A stretch of DNA of 64,000 bases from Stenotrophomonas sp. SAU14A_NAIMI4_8 (GTDB lineage: Bacteria > Pseudomonadota > Gammaproteobacteria > Xanthomonadales > Xanthomonadaceae), in NCBI RefSeq assembly GCF_003086695.1, contig NZ_CP025999.1:2893680-2957679 (forward strand), in the 5' to 3' direction. Both the position numbers and the translations under genes were made by a program. The notes under the pieces are model-generated. The model did not search any database. It was not told the DNA's origin and saw nothing but the letters and a program-made list of their open reading frames with translations. Below are positions 1 to 8,289 of this stretch, one piece after another. The number at the start of each line of letters is the position of its first letter. The first letter of the stretch is position 1.

Positions 1-2453
1 TCCACCAGCGCGGCGTTCTGCTGGGTCACGCCATCCATCTGCACGATGCTCTGGTTGACCAGTTCGATGCCCGCCGCCTGTTCCTGGCAGGCATGGGCGA
101 TCTCGCCCACCAGCCCGCCCAGTTCGGTCACCGAGGCAACCACGTTCTGGATGGTGCGCCCGGCATCGCCGGCCAGTACGTTGCCTTCGGCCACGCGGGC
201 CACCGATTCTTCGATCAGCCCCTTGATCTCCGCCGCCGCCAGCGTCGAGCGCTGTGCCAGTGCGCGCACCTCGCTGGCGACCACCGCGAAGCCGCGGCCG
301 TCCTCACCGGCGCGTGCCGCTTCGACGGCGGCATTCAGGGCCAGGATGTTGGTCTGGAAGGCGATGCCATCGATCACCGTGATGATCTCGGCGATGCGCC
401 GCGAGGCCGCATCGATCTGGCCCATCGTCGCTTCCATCGCGGCCATGGCCGCGCCCCCGCGCCCGGCCACCTGCGCCGCCTCGGTCGCCAGGCGGTCCGC
501 GCGGCGTGCGTGGTCGGCGTTCTGCCGCACGGCCGAGGTCATTTCCTCGATCGAGGCGGCAGACTCTTCCAGGTTGGCAGCCTGCTGTTCGGTACGGCGG
601 GACAGATCATCGTTGCCGGCAGCGATTTCCGCAGCGGCCGTGCTGACCGCAGCGGCGGCCTGCTGGATGCGGCCGACGATGCCGGCCAGGGCGCCCACCG
701 TTGCATTGGCATCCTCGCGCATGCGCGCGAACACCCCCTGCGACTGCCCGTCGATGCGGTGCCGCAGGTCACCTTCGGCCAGGTTGCGCAGCAGGCCCGA
801 CAGCGCCAGCAGGTTGTCATCGGCAGTAGCCATCACGCTGTTCAGGCCCTGCACCATCTGCTGGAAGTCATTGGCGAAGGCCTGCGCATCGCCGCGCACG
901 CTGAAATCACCGCTCGCCGCCGCCGCAACCAGGCGCTTGATCTCGCCGTTGATGCCCTGCAGCTTGCCGCGCACGCCGTTCAGCGCCTGCGTGATCGCCG
1001 CCTGTTCGCCGGGCAGTACGTCCATGGTCTGCTGCAGATCGCCTTCGGCGTAGCGCTGGACCAGGGCCACCATGCGCTGCTGGGTCTGCAGGTGCGCCGC
1101 CACCAGCGCGTTGGTGCCGGCCACCATGGCGCGGAACTCACCCTCGAAGGCCTGCTCGTCGATCCGGTGGCTGACCGCGCCCGCCGCATGGCGTTCGCTC
1201 ATGGTGGCCTGCGCCTGCAGGATCTCGCGCAGCTTGGCGCGCATCTGCTGCAACGACCCCAGCAGACGACCGACCTCGTCATCGCGGCTGCTGTCGATTT
1301 CGCGGTCCAGGCGCCCGCTGGCCACATCGCGGGCGACCTGCGCCGCTGCGGCCAGCGGACGACCCAGCAGGCGCCGCACCACCAGCACGATCAGCACGAC
1401 CACGGTGGTCAGCGCCAGCACGGAAATCAGCGCGATGCGCAGCATCAGGCCATTCAGCACCTGTGCCAGCACCGATTCCGGCTCCAGGCCGATCACCAGC
1501 CATTGCCAGGCGCCGTAGCGCTGCGCCGCCGCGAACCAGGCCTGCTCGGCGCCACCATCGGCCGGGCGCAGATGCAGACGCGCCTGCGTGCTGCGGCCAT
1601 CCAGCAGCGCCCGCAAAGCCGGCAGATCCGCCGCGGCAACGCGTTCCTGCAGCAGGCCACCTTCGCCATCGGCGGCGGCCAGCACGCGGCCATGGTCCTT
1701 GCCCTGGCGCGTGTCGACCACGATGAAGCGGCCCTCGCGGCCCAGCGTCGCCTCGCGCAGGCGCGTCTTCAGCGCGGCCAGGCCCTGCGAGTAGTCCTGC
1801 CCGACGAACGCGATGCCAGCCACGCTGCCATCGGCCGCCGGGATCGGCATGTAGTGGGTCATGTAATCGGTGCCGAACAGGTGTGCCGGCCCCGTGTAGC
1901 CCTGCCCCGCGCGCACCCGCGCATAGGCCGGGTTGGCGTGGTCCAGCACGGTGCCCAGCGCGCGTTCGCCCTGCGCGTTGCGCAACGAAGTCGCCACGCG
2001 GACGAAGTCTTCGCCGTCACGCACGAACACGGTGGCAACACCGCCGGTCGCCTCGGCGAAGCGATCAACCTCGGTCGATGCCGGGCCGATCACCTGCGTG
2101 CCCAGGCGCAGGGACGGCGCACTGCGGCCGGCCACGTCGATGGGCGCGGTGGCATCGGCCAGCGCCTCGCCCTGCGGCAGCATCGCGCGGAAGGTACCGG
2201 CGATGCGCTGGGTGCTTTCGCCCAGGCTGCGGTCATACAGCTGCACCGAATCGCGCATCAGCACCGTGCTGGTATCCAGGCCTGCAACCACGCGCTGCTG
2301 GTAGCTGTCCGCGGTATCGCGGTAGATCAGGATCGCCAGCGCGGCGAAGGCCACGGTGGTGATCGCCACCATCAGCAGCGCCAGGCGGGTTGCGATGGTC
2401 AGGGTCCGCTTCGGCGGCGAGGCGGAGAATCGGGATGCAGCCGGGGTCATCAT
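1..2453 (-). CDS. Methyl-accepting chemotaxis protein (C-terminus off window)
   Basis: Inner-membrane chemoreceptor that signals to CheA/CheW. Translating the minus strand from 2453 gives at least 817 residues, still open at the window edge. Visible parts in order: TM1 about residues 20-43, a large periplasmic Cache-like sensor to about 325, TM2 about 337-360, HAMP, a long linker of HAMP-like character, then the cytoplasmic coiled-coil domain. The hairpin tip [18 protein letters not shown] near residue 700 is diagnostic. Two adjacent ATG codons (2453, 2450) can start it and neither has a strong Shine-Dalgarno. The ligand cannot be told from sequence. A sigma-28 promoter lies just upstream, so it is probably co-regulated with flagella. 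Confidence 0.95.
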   Translation of the reverse strand, partial: MMTPAASRFSASPPKRTLTIATRLALLMVAITTVAFAALAILIYRDTADSYQQRVVAGLDTSTVLMRDSVQLYDRSLGESTQRIAGTFRAMLPQGEALADATAPIDVAGRSAPSLRLGTQVIGPASTEVDRFAEATGGVATVFVRDGEDFVRVATSLRNAQGERALGTVLDHANPAYARVRAGQGYTGPAHLFGTDYMTHYMPIPAADGSVAGIAFVGQDYSQGLAALKTRLREATLGREGRFIVVDTRQGKDHGRVLAAADGEGGLLQERVAAADLPALRALLDGRSTQARLHLRPADGGAEQAWFAAAQRYGAWQWLVIGLEPESVLAQVLNGLMLRIALISVLALTTVVVLIVLVVRRLLGRPLAAAAQVARDVASGRLDREIDSSRDDEVGRLLGSLQQMRAKLREILQAQATMSERHAAGAVSHRIDEQAFEGEFRAMVAGTNALVAAHLQTQQRMVALVQRYAEGDLQQTMDVLPGEQAAITQALNGVRGKLQGINGEIKRLVAAAASGDFSVRGDAQAFANDFQQMVQGLNSVMATADDNLLALSGLLRNLAEGDLRHRIDGQSQGVFARMREDANATVGALAGIVGRIQQAAAAVSTAAAEIAAGNDDLSRRTEQQAANLEESAASIEEMTSAVRQNADHARRADRLATEAAQVAGRGGAAMAAMEATMGQIDAASRRIAEIITVIDGIAFQTNILALNAAVEAARAGEDGRGFAVVASEVRALAQRSTLAAAEIKGLIEESVARVAEGNVLAGDAGRTIQNVVASVTELGGLVGEIAHACQEQAAGIELVNQSIVQMDGVTQQNAALV

Positions 2454-2496
2454 CAGGGGGAATATCCGTGGAAGGGAGCGCGCGAGGCGCACCCTC

Positions 2497-2523
2497 TTAA
2501 CGGCACCGTTCTGGTCCTCTTTA
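2497..2523 (-). promoter_or_regulatory. Sigma-28 (FliA) promoter of the chemoreceptor
   Basis: On the minus strand TAAAGAGG, an 11-nt spacer and GCCGTTAA match the FliA consensus TAAAGTTT-N11-GCCGATAA at 12 of 16 positions with exact spacing. It ends 44 nt before the chemoreceptor ATG, a normal distance. Chemoreceptor genes are classic FliA targets. The function is inferred from the match. Confidence 0.7.
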
Positions 2524-2573
2524 CGCCACCCGGCTTAGCCGCTTCAGGTTATTGACAGCGCCAAGCCCTTGAT

Positions 2574-2870
2574 TCACAAACCCCGTTCAGCTTCATTGGG
2601 GCCCGACACGGCCAGCACGGTACGCGGTCCGCGCAGGCCGTCTGCGCCCAGCATGGTCACCGCCAGCAGATGGTCCAGGCGGATGCGCTGCTCGCCGTCA
2701 TCGGCGTCCAGCAGCAGGAATTCCTCTTTGCCAGGCGTGCTCAGTGTGGTCCGCGCGCGGGCCACGAAGGTGCGGCCATCGGTCAGTTCCACCTGCAGCA
2801 GGGCGCGGTGCAGGCAGGCGATTTCCAGTACGTCGTGCAGGTCGCACGCGATGGGACGGTAGTCGGTCAT
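2574..2870 (-). CDS. rof: Rof-like Rho-binding antiterminator
   Basis: Small cytoplasmic protein of 98 aa that resembles Rof/YaeO, which binds Rho and blocks Rho-dependent termination. The N-terminus MTDYRPIACDLHDVLEIACL has the family's opening pattern (Y-x-P-I-x-C-D, then LE-x-AC), followed by a beta-rich Sm-like fold (LQVELTDGRTFVARA) and a C-terminal strand with IRLDHL. The ATG at 2870 is chosen because the homology begins there and GGAAG precedes it; an upstream in-frame ATG at 2975 would add 35 non-homologous residues. It stands alone between the chemoreceptor and tRNA-Ala. The family assignment is from pattern recognition, not a search. Confidence 0.75.
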   Translation of the reverse strand: MTDYRPIACDLHDVLEIACLHRALLQVELTDGRTFVARARTTLSTPGKEEFLLLDADDGEQRIRLDHLLAVTMLGADGLRGPRTVLAVSGPNEAERGL

Positions 2871-2926
2871 GGGGCGTCTTCCGGCAGTCAAGGCGCCCAG
2901 CCTGCCACGACTGCCGCCCACGCGGC

Positions 2927-2956
2927 TTGGCAAGCCCCCGGCGGCGGCGCTACACT
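2927..2956 (+). promoter_or_regulatory. Likely sigma-70 promoter of tRNA-Ala
   Basis: TTGGCA and TACACT are separated by 18 nt and end 11 nt before the mature tRNA-Ala 5' end. The placement fits a tRNA promoter. It is predicted from consensus only. Confidence 0.5.
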
Positions 2957-2967
2957 GGCTTCGCCGT

Positions 2968-3043
<76 letters not shown>

Positions 3044-3053
3044 TTTTCAGAGA

Positions 3054-3087
3054 AGCCCGCAGATCCCAGTGATCTGCGGGCTTTTTC
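3054..3087 (+). terminator. Rho-independent terminator of tRNA-Ala
   Basis: A perfect 12-bp stem AGCCCGCAGATC / GATCTGCGGGCT with a 5-nt loop is followed by a T-rich run, 10 nt after the tRNA CCA end. Confidence 0.9.
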
Positions 3088-3162
3088 TTTGGGCACGGAC
3101 TGCCGGGACCGATAGGATGAGGGTACCCGCGGCGCGGAGCGCCACATGCAGGAAGGGGTCCC

Positions 3163-3713
3163 ATGGACCATGCCTCGCTATCCGATCCACATCTGATTTC
3201 AACCCTCATTCCCGGCTGGAAGGGTCAATACATTCCCAGCTACGTCGCTGACGTCACTCATGGGCTGGGTCTTGAACAGGTGCGGCTGCAGGGAAGTCAG
3301 TTGCTCGTCGTTCTGCGCCTTCGCGAACTGTCTTACGACGGCATCCGGGAGAAGATCAGGATCGTGTCCGGGCACCGGGAACTGACGCCGCGCGCGTGGC
3401 CAAGGACGCGGCACTCCGCTGGCTTGCACAGCGCAGCAGCGAGGTGCGCCCCTACGGTTGCTGGCGCCCGATGCAAGATCAGCAATCATGGCCATCAGCA
3501 GCTAGGCTGTGGGAGGGCGTCCCTCTCTCCTCCTATCTGGCAGGCCCCTGGGACGGTACGGGGTACTGCGCGATCGAGGTCGCGGCCGCCATCCTGCCGA
3601 CCGCACCCGCCGATCCCATCAATCCTGCGCTGATCCAACAGATCGACATGCACGAACTCGCGGACTGGTTCGCAGACGTGGGCCGCGCCGCGCAGACGAC
3701 GCCGTCCGCGTGA
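3163..3713 (+). pseudogene. Frameshifted hypothetical protein gene
   Basis: An ATG at 3163 with a good ribosome site (AGGAAGGGG) opens a protein-like frame (IPGWKGQYIPSYVADVTHGL, then ELSYDGIREKIR). After about residue 75 this frame becomes Arg/Pro-rich noise. The coding character continues in another frame from about 3396 (VAKDAALRWLAQRS to FADVGRAAQTTPSA), ending at 3713. The switch falls in the run CCGCGCGCG, and removing one CG unit would join the frames through ELTPR-VAKDAALRW. This is a broken gene, a sequencing error, or less likely a programmed frameshift. I do not recognise the family. Confidence 0.55.
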
Positions 3714-3750
3714 CCCTGGCTGACTGAGCCTCGACCCGCCGATTTCCGGC

Positions 3751-3927
3751 TCAACCCGGCTCCTGGCCCCCATCCTTGCGTTGTGGTCGCCGCGTGTTCT
3801 CGTCATGCACCTTCTGATCGTTCTGGCCAGGGCGGCGCTTGGCCACGTCGTCCTGGTGCTGGTCCTGGCGGCTTTCCTGGGTACCGGCATCCTTTTCGGC
3901 GGCTGAAGGCGTGCGGGGAGTAGTCAT
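3751..3927 (-). CDS. Small hydrophilic hypothetical protein (58 aa)
   Basis: The frame starts at an ATG at 3927 (MTTPRTPSAAEKDAGTQESR) and is almost entirely polar: rich in Gln, Asp, Arg, Lys and Glu, with no Cys and no hydrophobic segment. It is probably disordered in the cytoplasm. It is divergent from the peroxiredoxin gene across a 213-nt gap that must hold both promoters. The longer in-frame extension to 4503 is the antisense shadow of the peroxiredoxin gene and was discarded. Function is unknown. Confidence 0.55.
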   Translation of the reverse strand: MTTPRTPSAAEKDAGTQESRQDQHQDDVAKRRPGQNDQKVHDENTRRPQRKDGGQEPG

Positions 3928-4140
3928 GGCGGGCTCCGCACCGGCACCGTGCCGGGCTTGCACGACCACCCTAGCGGCGCGGCCGTGAGTCCATGGTCGC
4001 GCTGCCGCGAGCGGCGCGTGCATACCCTGGTATGAGCGGCGGAAACCAAGGCGCAATGGGCAACCCGTCGCTACCGGCCGACGATGGCGCTGCCGATGCA
4101 GAACCCACCGCGCGCCATCCCATCCCGCCAGGAGCCCGCC

Positions 4141-4659
4141 ATGTCCTCCCTGCCCCGCCCCGAACCTGCGCATGCCCCGCTGCCGCCGGGAACGCCCGCC
4201 CCCGACTTCCGCCTGCCCGCCACGCCCGACCAGACCGTCACCCTGGCAGAGCTGCGTGGCCGCCCGGTCATCCTTGCCTTCTATCCCGCTGACTGGAGCC
4301 CGGTCTGCGGCGACCAGATGGCCCTGTACAACCAGTTGCTGCCCGAGTTCCAGCGACAGGGCGCGCAGTTGATCGGCATCTCCGTGGATGGTGTCTGGTG
4401 CCACGCCGCGTTCGCCGAACAGCGCCACCTGCATTTTCCGCTGCTGGCTGATTTCGAACCCAAGGGCGCCGTCGCCCGGCAGTTCGGTGCCTATCGCGAA
4501 CACGATGGGGTCTGCGAACGCGCGCTGTTCGTGATCGATGCGCAGGGCATCGTGCGCTGGAGCTACCTGTCGCCACTGGGCATCAATCCCGGTGCCGATG
4601 GCATTCTGGATGCCTTGTCACGCCTGCCGCGCACGGCGGCAGCGGAGGTGACCCCATGA
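4141..4659 (+). CDS. Peroxiredoxin, AhpC/TSA family
   Basis: A 172-aa cytoplasmic thiol peroxidase that would reduce H2O2 or organic peroxides. The thioredoxin-like fold is clear: PDFRLPATPDQTVTLAELRG, then the active-site strand PVILAFYPADWSPVCGDQM with peroxidatic Cys56. Later cysteines occur in VWCHAAF and GVCERALF; neither sits in a standard resolving motif, so the 1-Cys versus 2-Cys class is open. The ATG at 4141 has AGGAG at good spacing. The stop overlaps the next ATG (ATGA), so it is translationally coupled to the DsbA-like gene, which may act in its reduction (inference). Confidence 0.9.
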   Translation: MSSLPRPEPAHAPLPPGTPAPDFRLPATPDQTVTLAELRGRPVILAFYPADWSPVCGDQMALYNQLLPEFQRQGAQLIGISVDGVWCHAAFAEQRHLHFPLLADFEPKGAVARQFGAYREHDGVCERALFVIDAQGIVRWSYLSPLGINPGADGILDALSRLPRTAAAEVTP

Positions 4660-5174
4660 GCCGCCTGCACGTTCCCGTCAGTGCCAGCGACCATGCCAGT
4701 GGCCCGGCCGATGCGGCGGTCACCCTGGTCGAATATGGCGACTACCAGTGCCCGTACTGCGGCCAGGCCTACCCCATCGTGAAGGCCCTGCAGCAGGCAT
4801 TGGGCGATTCGTTGCGGCTGGTGTTCCGCAACTTCCCGCTCAGCGAAATGCACCCGGATGCCTTGAATGCCGCGCGCCTGGCCGAAGCCGCGGCCGACGC
4901 CGGACACTTCTGGAGCGCCCATGACCTGCTGTACGAACGCCAGGGTGCGCTGGCGCCGCACGACCTGCAGCGCTATGGCGAACTGCTGCAGTTGCCGCCG
5001 GAACGCGTGCGCGCCGCATTGGCCGGCGCCGACGATGCACGCATCGAGGCCGACTTCATGGGCGGCGTGCGCAGCGGCGTGAATGGCACGCCCTGTTTCT
5101 TCATCAACGGCGTGCGCCACGATGACAGCTGGGACTACGACACCCTGCTGCTGGCGCTGCAGCGCGCGATGTGA
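4656..5174 (+). CDS. DsbA-family thioredoxin-like protein
   Basis: A 172-aa protein with a DsbA-like thioredoxin domain: VTLVEYGDYQCPYCGQAYP holds the CPYC redox motif (Cys32/Cys35) and NGTPCFFING the cis-Pro loop, with a helical insert between them. There is no signal peptide, so it is probably cytoplasmic, unlike classical DsbA. It overlaps the peroxiredoxin gene by 4 nt in an apparent two-gene operon, suggesting a shared thiol-redox role (inference). Length fits the family. Confidence 0.88.
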   Translation: MSRLHVPVSASDHASGPADAAVTLVEYGDYQCPYCGQAYPIVKALQQALGDSLRLVFRNFPLSEMHPDALNAARLAEAAADAGHFWSAHDLLYERQGALAPHDLQRYGELLQLPPERVRAALAGADDARIEADFMGGVRSGVNGTPCFFINGVRHDDSWDYDTLLLALQRAM

Positions 5175-5217
5175 TTCTGCAACAACTGCCCAACCGCCGC
5201 GTGCAGGCGCCTACGGC

Positions 5218-5979
5218 TCAGGCCTGCACGCACTCGCGTACCGCGAACGGGTGTCCGCAGGCACTGCATTCGGAATGACCGAAGGCCAGTTCCAGCAGCT
5301 GTTCGGCGCGGATATCGCCATCGCCGCGCACCTGCTGCAGCAGCCACTCCTCGGCCACGCCCACCGGTTCACCGGGCAGCAGCGCCGACGTCGCCGACGG
5401 GGCACCGAATACCGGATCCTCATGGCAGACATACGGGCTTTCAACATCCAGCGTGCAGTACAGGTCGGCCGAACAGGCCACGCACTCACCCACGAGCTCG
5501 CCCTCGGCAAGCCGGTCCAGGTGCTGCGACCAGGCTTTTTCACCACTCAGCCCCAGCCACGCCTGGCGCAGCCAGCCACGCGGGCCATGCCCATCCCCGG
5601 ACAGCGGCACCGCCTCCCTGCCACTGCCCTGCAGGCGCTTGAGCACCTTGCTGCGCAGCGCCTGGATGACATCGCCGTGCGGCGCCAGGCCCGGGTCGCC
5701 CACGTCCGAGCCGGCAACGATCGCACCGGCCAGCAGCAGCGCGTCATCACCGTCGCTGCGCCCGGTCTGCCGCGCGATTGACAGCAGCACCGGCAGCGCA
5801 GCGTGGCTGGCAGGGTAGACCGTGCCCTGGTGGCACAGATGCGACCAGATGTCGTTCCAGTCCTGCTGGTGCTGCGGGTCCATCAGTGCGGCCAGCAGTG
5901 CACCCGCTTCAGAGGCGTCGCCATAGGCACACTGCAGCGCGCCCCAATCGATGGCATGAACGTCGGCGGTCCTCGGCAT
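5218..5979 (-). CDS. Hypothetical protein with C-terminal Cys pairs
   Basis: 253 aa, not recognised. The N-terminal two thirds look alpha-helical and resemble HEAT-type repeats (ALLAALMDPQHQQDWNDIWS, ALPVLLSIARQTG). The C-terminal third carries CVAC, a further Cys in ESPYVC, then CSAC and a final Cys, a spacing that could bind zinc. The start at 5979 (MPRTADVHAIDW) has GAAGGAC upstream, whereas an earlier ATG at 6015 has no ribosome site. It converges on the DsbA-like gene with a 43-nt gap. Function is unknown. Confidence 0.65.
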   Translation of the reverse strand: MPRTADVHAIDWGALQCAYGDASEAGALLAALMDPQHQQDWNDIWSHLCHQGTVYPASHAALPVLLSIARQTGRSDGDDALLLAGAIVAGSDVGDPGLAPHGDVIQALRSKVLKRLQGSGREAVPLSGDGHGPRGWLRQAWLGLSGEKAWSQHLDRLAEGELVGECVACSADLYCTLDVESPYVCHEDPVFGAPSATSALLPGEPVGVAEEWLLQQVRGDGDIRAEQLLELAFGHSECSACGHPFAVRECVQA

Positions 5980-6107
5980 GTCCTTCGCTGGTCGATGTGG
6001 TACGCGGCCCAGCATGCCCGATCATCGGGCCGATTGGACAGCGCGCTTGTAGCTGCAACCTACGCGCGGCCACAATCGGCACATCCACCGACGCACAAGG
6101 AAGCGCC

Positions 6108-6569
6108 ATGAATCGCCCCGCCCTGTTGGCCTCACTGCTGGTCCCACTGGTGCTGACGACCGGCTGCGCCCATCGCCTGGCTGCCGCGCCGCCGGTGCCC
6201 GGCTACATCGGCAACTACGAAGCCGTGCGTGCCGCGCAGGACGATCCAGCGCGCGGCATTTCCGGCACCTTCGCCATGAGCGTGCAGGCCGTCGGCAGCG
6301 ACGATGGCCGCATCTACCTCAACAGCGAACGCGACTACCGGCACCCGCTGAACATCACCCTCAGCATGGATGCCGCGCTGCGCCCCGCACTGGAAGAAGC
6401 GCTGGGCCTGAAGCTGGACTACCTGCAGAACCGCCGCCTGCTGGTGGGCGGCACCGCGCGCCGGGTCCGCATCGACTTCATCAATGCCAACGGCCAGCCC
6501 AGCGGCAAGTACTACTACCAGACGCAGATCAGCGTCAGCGATCCACGACAGGTGCGTTTCGCACCGTGA
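6108..6569 (+). CDS. Putative lipoprotein (153 aa)
   Basis: Starts at 6108 with AAGGAAG upstream. The N-terminus MNRPALLASLLVPLVLTTGC is a lipoprotein signal with the lipidated Cys at 20. The mature part has GTFAMSVQAVGSDDGRIYLN and IYLNSERDYRHPLNI, a beta-rich pattern without a named family, and ends at QVRFAP. It overlaps the next gene by 4 nt (GTGA), so the two are probably co-expressed. Expected location is periplasm-facing membrane. The role is unknown. Confidence 0.75.
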   Translation: MNRPALLASLLVPLVLTTGCAHRLAAAPPVPGYIGNYEAVRAAQDDPARGISGTFAMSVQAVGSDDGRIYLNSERDYRHPLNITLSMDAALRPALEEALGLKLDYLQNRRLLVGGTARRVRIDFINANGQPSGKYYYQTQISVSDPRQVRFAP

Positions 6570-7033
6570 GTACGCTTGGCAGCGCACTTCGGGCGCTTGA
6601 TTTCGACGCCGCCGACGGCAGCATCGGCCTGGGTGAGCTGCCGCTGAGGATCGGGCCGACGCTCACGCTGGCACAGGCATGCGCGGGTTTTGCCGCGCTG
6701 CTGCAGCACAGCCGCGACCTCGGCAACGGCTACCAGTGGCTGCACCTGCACGCCCTTCAGCTGCAGGGCGTGCCGGCGGCAGTCGCCCTGTGCTTCCACG
6801 GGCAGGCGCTGTCGATGCTGTCCATCGGCGTGCAGCTGCCCGGCGCGCCGATGGAAGACGGCTGGCCCACCCAGGCCGCCATCGATGCCGAAGTCGCGTT
6901 CATGCGCCGCGCCTTGGCCAAAGCACTGGGACGCCCGCTCAACGCCGGTCGCGCCCGTTTCGACTGGGGCGAGGCCTGGGCGGTGTTCGACCCGAAGGGC
7001 TTCATGGCCAGCAGTGGGTTGTCCTACCGCTAG
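6566..7033 (+). CDS. Hypothetical protein (155 aa)
   Basis: Starts at a GTG inside the stop of the preceding lipoprotein gene (GTGA overlap), which supports the start and translational coupling. The sequence is soluble and compact (MSTLGSALRALDFDAADGSI at the start, FDWGEAWAVFDPKGF near the end), without signal peptide, membrane segment or known motif. I do not recognise the family. Confidence 0.65.
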   Translation: MSTLGSALRALDFDAADGSIGLGELPLRIGPTLTLAQACAGFAALLQHSRDLGNGYQWLHLHALQLQGVPAAVALCFHGQALSMLSIGVQLPGAPMEDGWPTQAAIDAEVAFMRRALAKALGRPLNAGRARFDWGEAWAVFDPKGFMASSGLSYR

Positions 7034-7071
7034 TGCACCGCCCTGCCCGGCCGAATCGCCTTGGCAGGCTC

Positions 7072-7150
7072 AATCAAGCTTCACCACCCGCTTGCCGAAG
7101 CTGCGCCCCTGCAGCAGGCGGAAGCCCGCATCCCCCGCCCACCGGCGGCC
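7072..7150 (-). pseudogene. Remnant of a quinone-oxidoreductase-type gene 3' end
   Basis: The minus strand reads GDAGFRLLQGRSFGKRVVKL followed by D and a stop, which resembles the C-terminus of zinc-type or NADPH:quinone oxidoreductases. Upstream of about 7150 coding character stops, so only about 25 codons survive. The rest of 7034-7226 shows nothing recognisable. The assignment rests on a short tail. Confidence 0.35.
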
Positions 7151-7226
7151 TGCATTCCGCCGCGCACGCAGGATCAAGCACTTGCGCGCGCGCAGACGGC
7201 AATGTGAAGGTTTTTTGCCAAAACGC

Positions 7227-7255
7227 TTGCCGAATGCGGTCTACCTCCGTAACAT
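7227..7255 (+). promoter_or_regulatory. Likely sigma-70 promoter of the tRNA-Phe pair
   Basis: TTGCCG and TAACAT with a 17-nt spacer end 39 nt before the first tRNA-Phe. No competing promoter is apparent nearby. It is predicted from consensus. Confidence 0.5.
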
Positions 7256-7294
7256 GCGCGTCCTCGGCAGCGACCTCGCTGCAACGAAACAAGT

Positions 7295-7370
7295 GGCCGA
7301 GTAGCTCAGTTGGTAGAGCAGGGGATTGAAAATCCCCGTGTCGGCGGTTCGATTCCGTCCTCGGCCACCA
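7295..7370 (+). tRNA. tRNA-Phe(GAA), copy 1
   Basis: A 76-nt cloverleaf: acceptor GGCCGAG, anticodon stem GGGGA / TCCCC around TTGAAAA (anticodon GAA), T-loop TTCGATT, encoded CCA. Its mature sequence is identical to the second copy 46 nt downstream. A terminator-like hairpin lies between them. Confidence 0.97.
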
Positions 7371-7380
7371 CTTTCGAAGG

Positions 7381-7404
7381 CCTGCAGAAATGCAGGTCTT
7401 TTTT
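7381..7404 (+). terminator. Terminator-like hairpin between the tRNA-Phe copies
   Basis: CCTGCA-GAAA-TGCAGG is followed by TCTTTTTTTT. The same GAAA-loop hairpin recurs after copy 2, so tRNA and hairpin were probably duplicated together. Confidence 0.8.
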
Positions 7405-7416
7405 TTCCAGATACAG

Positions 7417-7492
7417 GGCCGAGTAGCTCAGTTGGTAGAGCAGGGGATTGAAAATCCCCGTGTCGGCGGTTCGATTCCGTCCTCGGCCACCA
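7417..7492 (+). tRNA. tRNA-Phe(GAA), copy 2
   Basis: Identical over 76 nt to copy 1, with anticodon GAA and encoded CCA. Only 46 nt separate the copies, as expected for a recent tandem duplication or gene conversion. Confidence 0.97.
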
Positions 7493-7500
7493 TGTATGAA

Positions 7501-7529
7501 GACCTGCAGAAATGCAGGTCTTTTTTTTT
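7501..7529 (+). terminator. Rho-independent terminator after tRNA-Phe copy 2
   Basis: GACCTGCA-GAAA-TGCAGGTC is an 8-bp perfect stem followed by nine T. Confidence 0.9.
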
Positions 7530-7609
7530 GCCCGCGCGCGGTTGACGAAACATTTACACCGCCGTGCATCGCGCCGCCTACGCTCGGGGTTCCCTGCCGG
7601 AGCCCGCCG

Positions 7610-8164
7610 ATGCACCTGCGCCCTGCCCTGCTTGCCTGCCTGTTGCTTATTACTACGCCCGCTGCCCTTGCGGCCGAACCGGTGCGCGCGGTCGATGCGC
7701 TGGATATCGATCGCTATGCCGGCCAGTGGCACGAAATCGCCCACCTGCCGGTGTCGTTCCAGAAGAAGTGCGTGGCCGACATCACCGCCACCTACGGCCT
7801 GCGCCAGGATGGCCGCATCAGCGTGCGCAACCGCTGCCGCACCGGCGAAGGCGACTACCTGCAGGCCGATGGCGTTGCACGCCCGGTGGCCGGCCAGCCC
7901 GGGCAGCTGGAAGTGCGTTTCGCTCCGGACTGGTTGAGCTGGGTGCCGCTGGTCTGGGCCGATTACTGGGTGATCGCCCTGGACCCGGACTACCAGTGGG
8001 CCGTGGTCGGTGAACCGGACCGCAAGTACCTGTGGATCCTGTCGCGCGAACCGCGCATGGACCGCGCCCTGTTCGAGCAGTTGAAGGCGCGGGCCGAGCA
8101 GATGGGCTACGACCTGGCGCCGCTGCGGATGATGGCGCCCCTGGTTGAGACCGCATCGCCCTGA
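7610..8164 (+). CDS. Lipocalin family protein (Blc-like)
   Basis: A 184-aa bacterial lipocalin expected to bind a lipid or other hydrophobic ligand at the envelope. A Sec-type signal (about residues 1-21, cleavable after ALA) precedes the lipocalin motif YAGQWHEIA with G38-x-W40. The barrel strands continue through VWADYWVIALDPDYQWAVVG and the LWILSREP segment typical of Blc. There is no lipobox Cys at the cleavage site, so it is probably periplasmic rather than lipidated as E. coli Blc. ATG at 7610 has GGAG upstream. It stands alone after the tRNA-Phe genes. Confidence 0.9.
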   Translation: MHLRPALLACLLLITTPAALAAEPVRAVDALDIDRYAGQWHEIAHLPVSFQKKCVADITATYGLRQDGRISVRNRCRTGEGDYLQADGVARPVAGQPGQLEVRFAPDWLSWVPLVWADYWVIALDPDYQWAVVGEPDRKYLWILSREPRMDRALFEQLKARAEQMGYDLAPLRMMAPLVETASP

Positions 8165-8289
8165 GCGTGGCGGTGACCGCAGCGCGCCATCTTCACGCGC
8201 TACCCTTGTGAAGGTCGCCAGCGGCGATCCATTCAACCATACGCCGTAGTATGCTTACTCCACGCACTGCTCCCAGAGGACCTGCGCCC

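Noticed and set aside
93..2555. 820-codon open frame on the plus strand opposite the chemoreceptor
   Set aside because: It is antisense to a clear chemoreceptor, with His/Gln/Arg-rich noise composition. GC-rich codon use keeps antisense frames open.
3199..3495. 98-codon minus-strand frame opposite the frameshifted gene
   Set aside because: The plus-strand frames have better composition and an excellent ribosome site, so this is read as a shadow.
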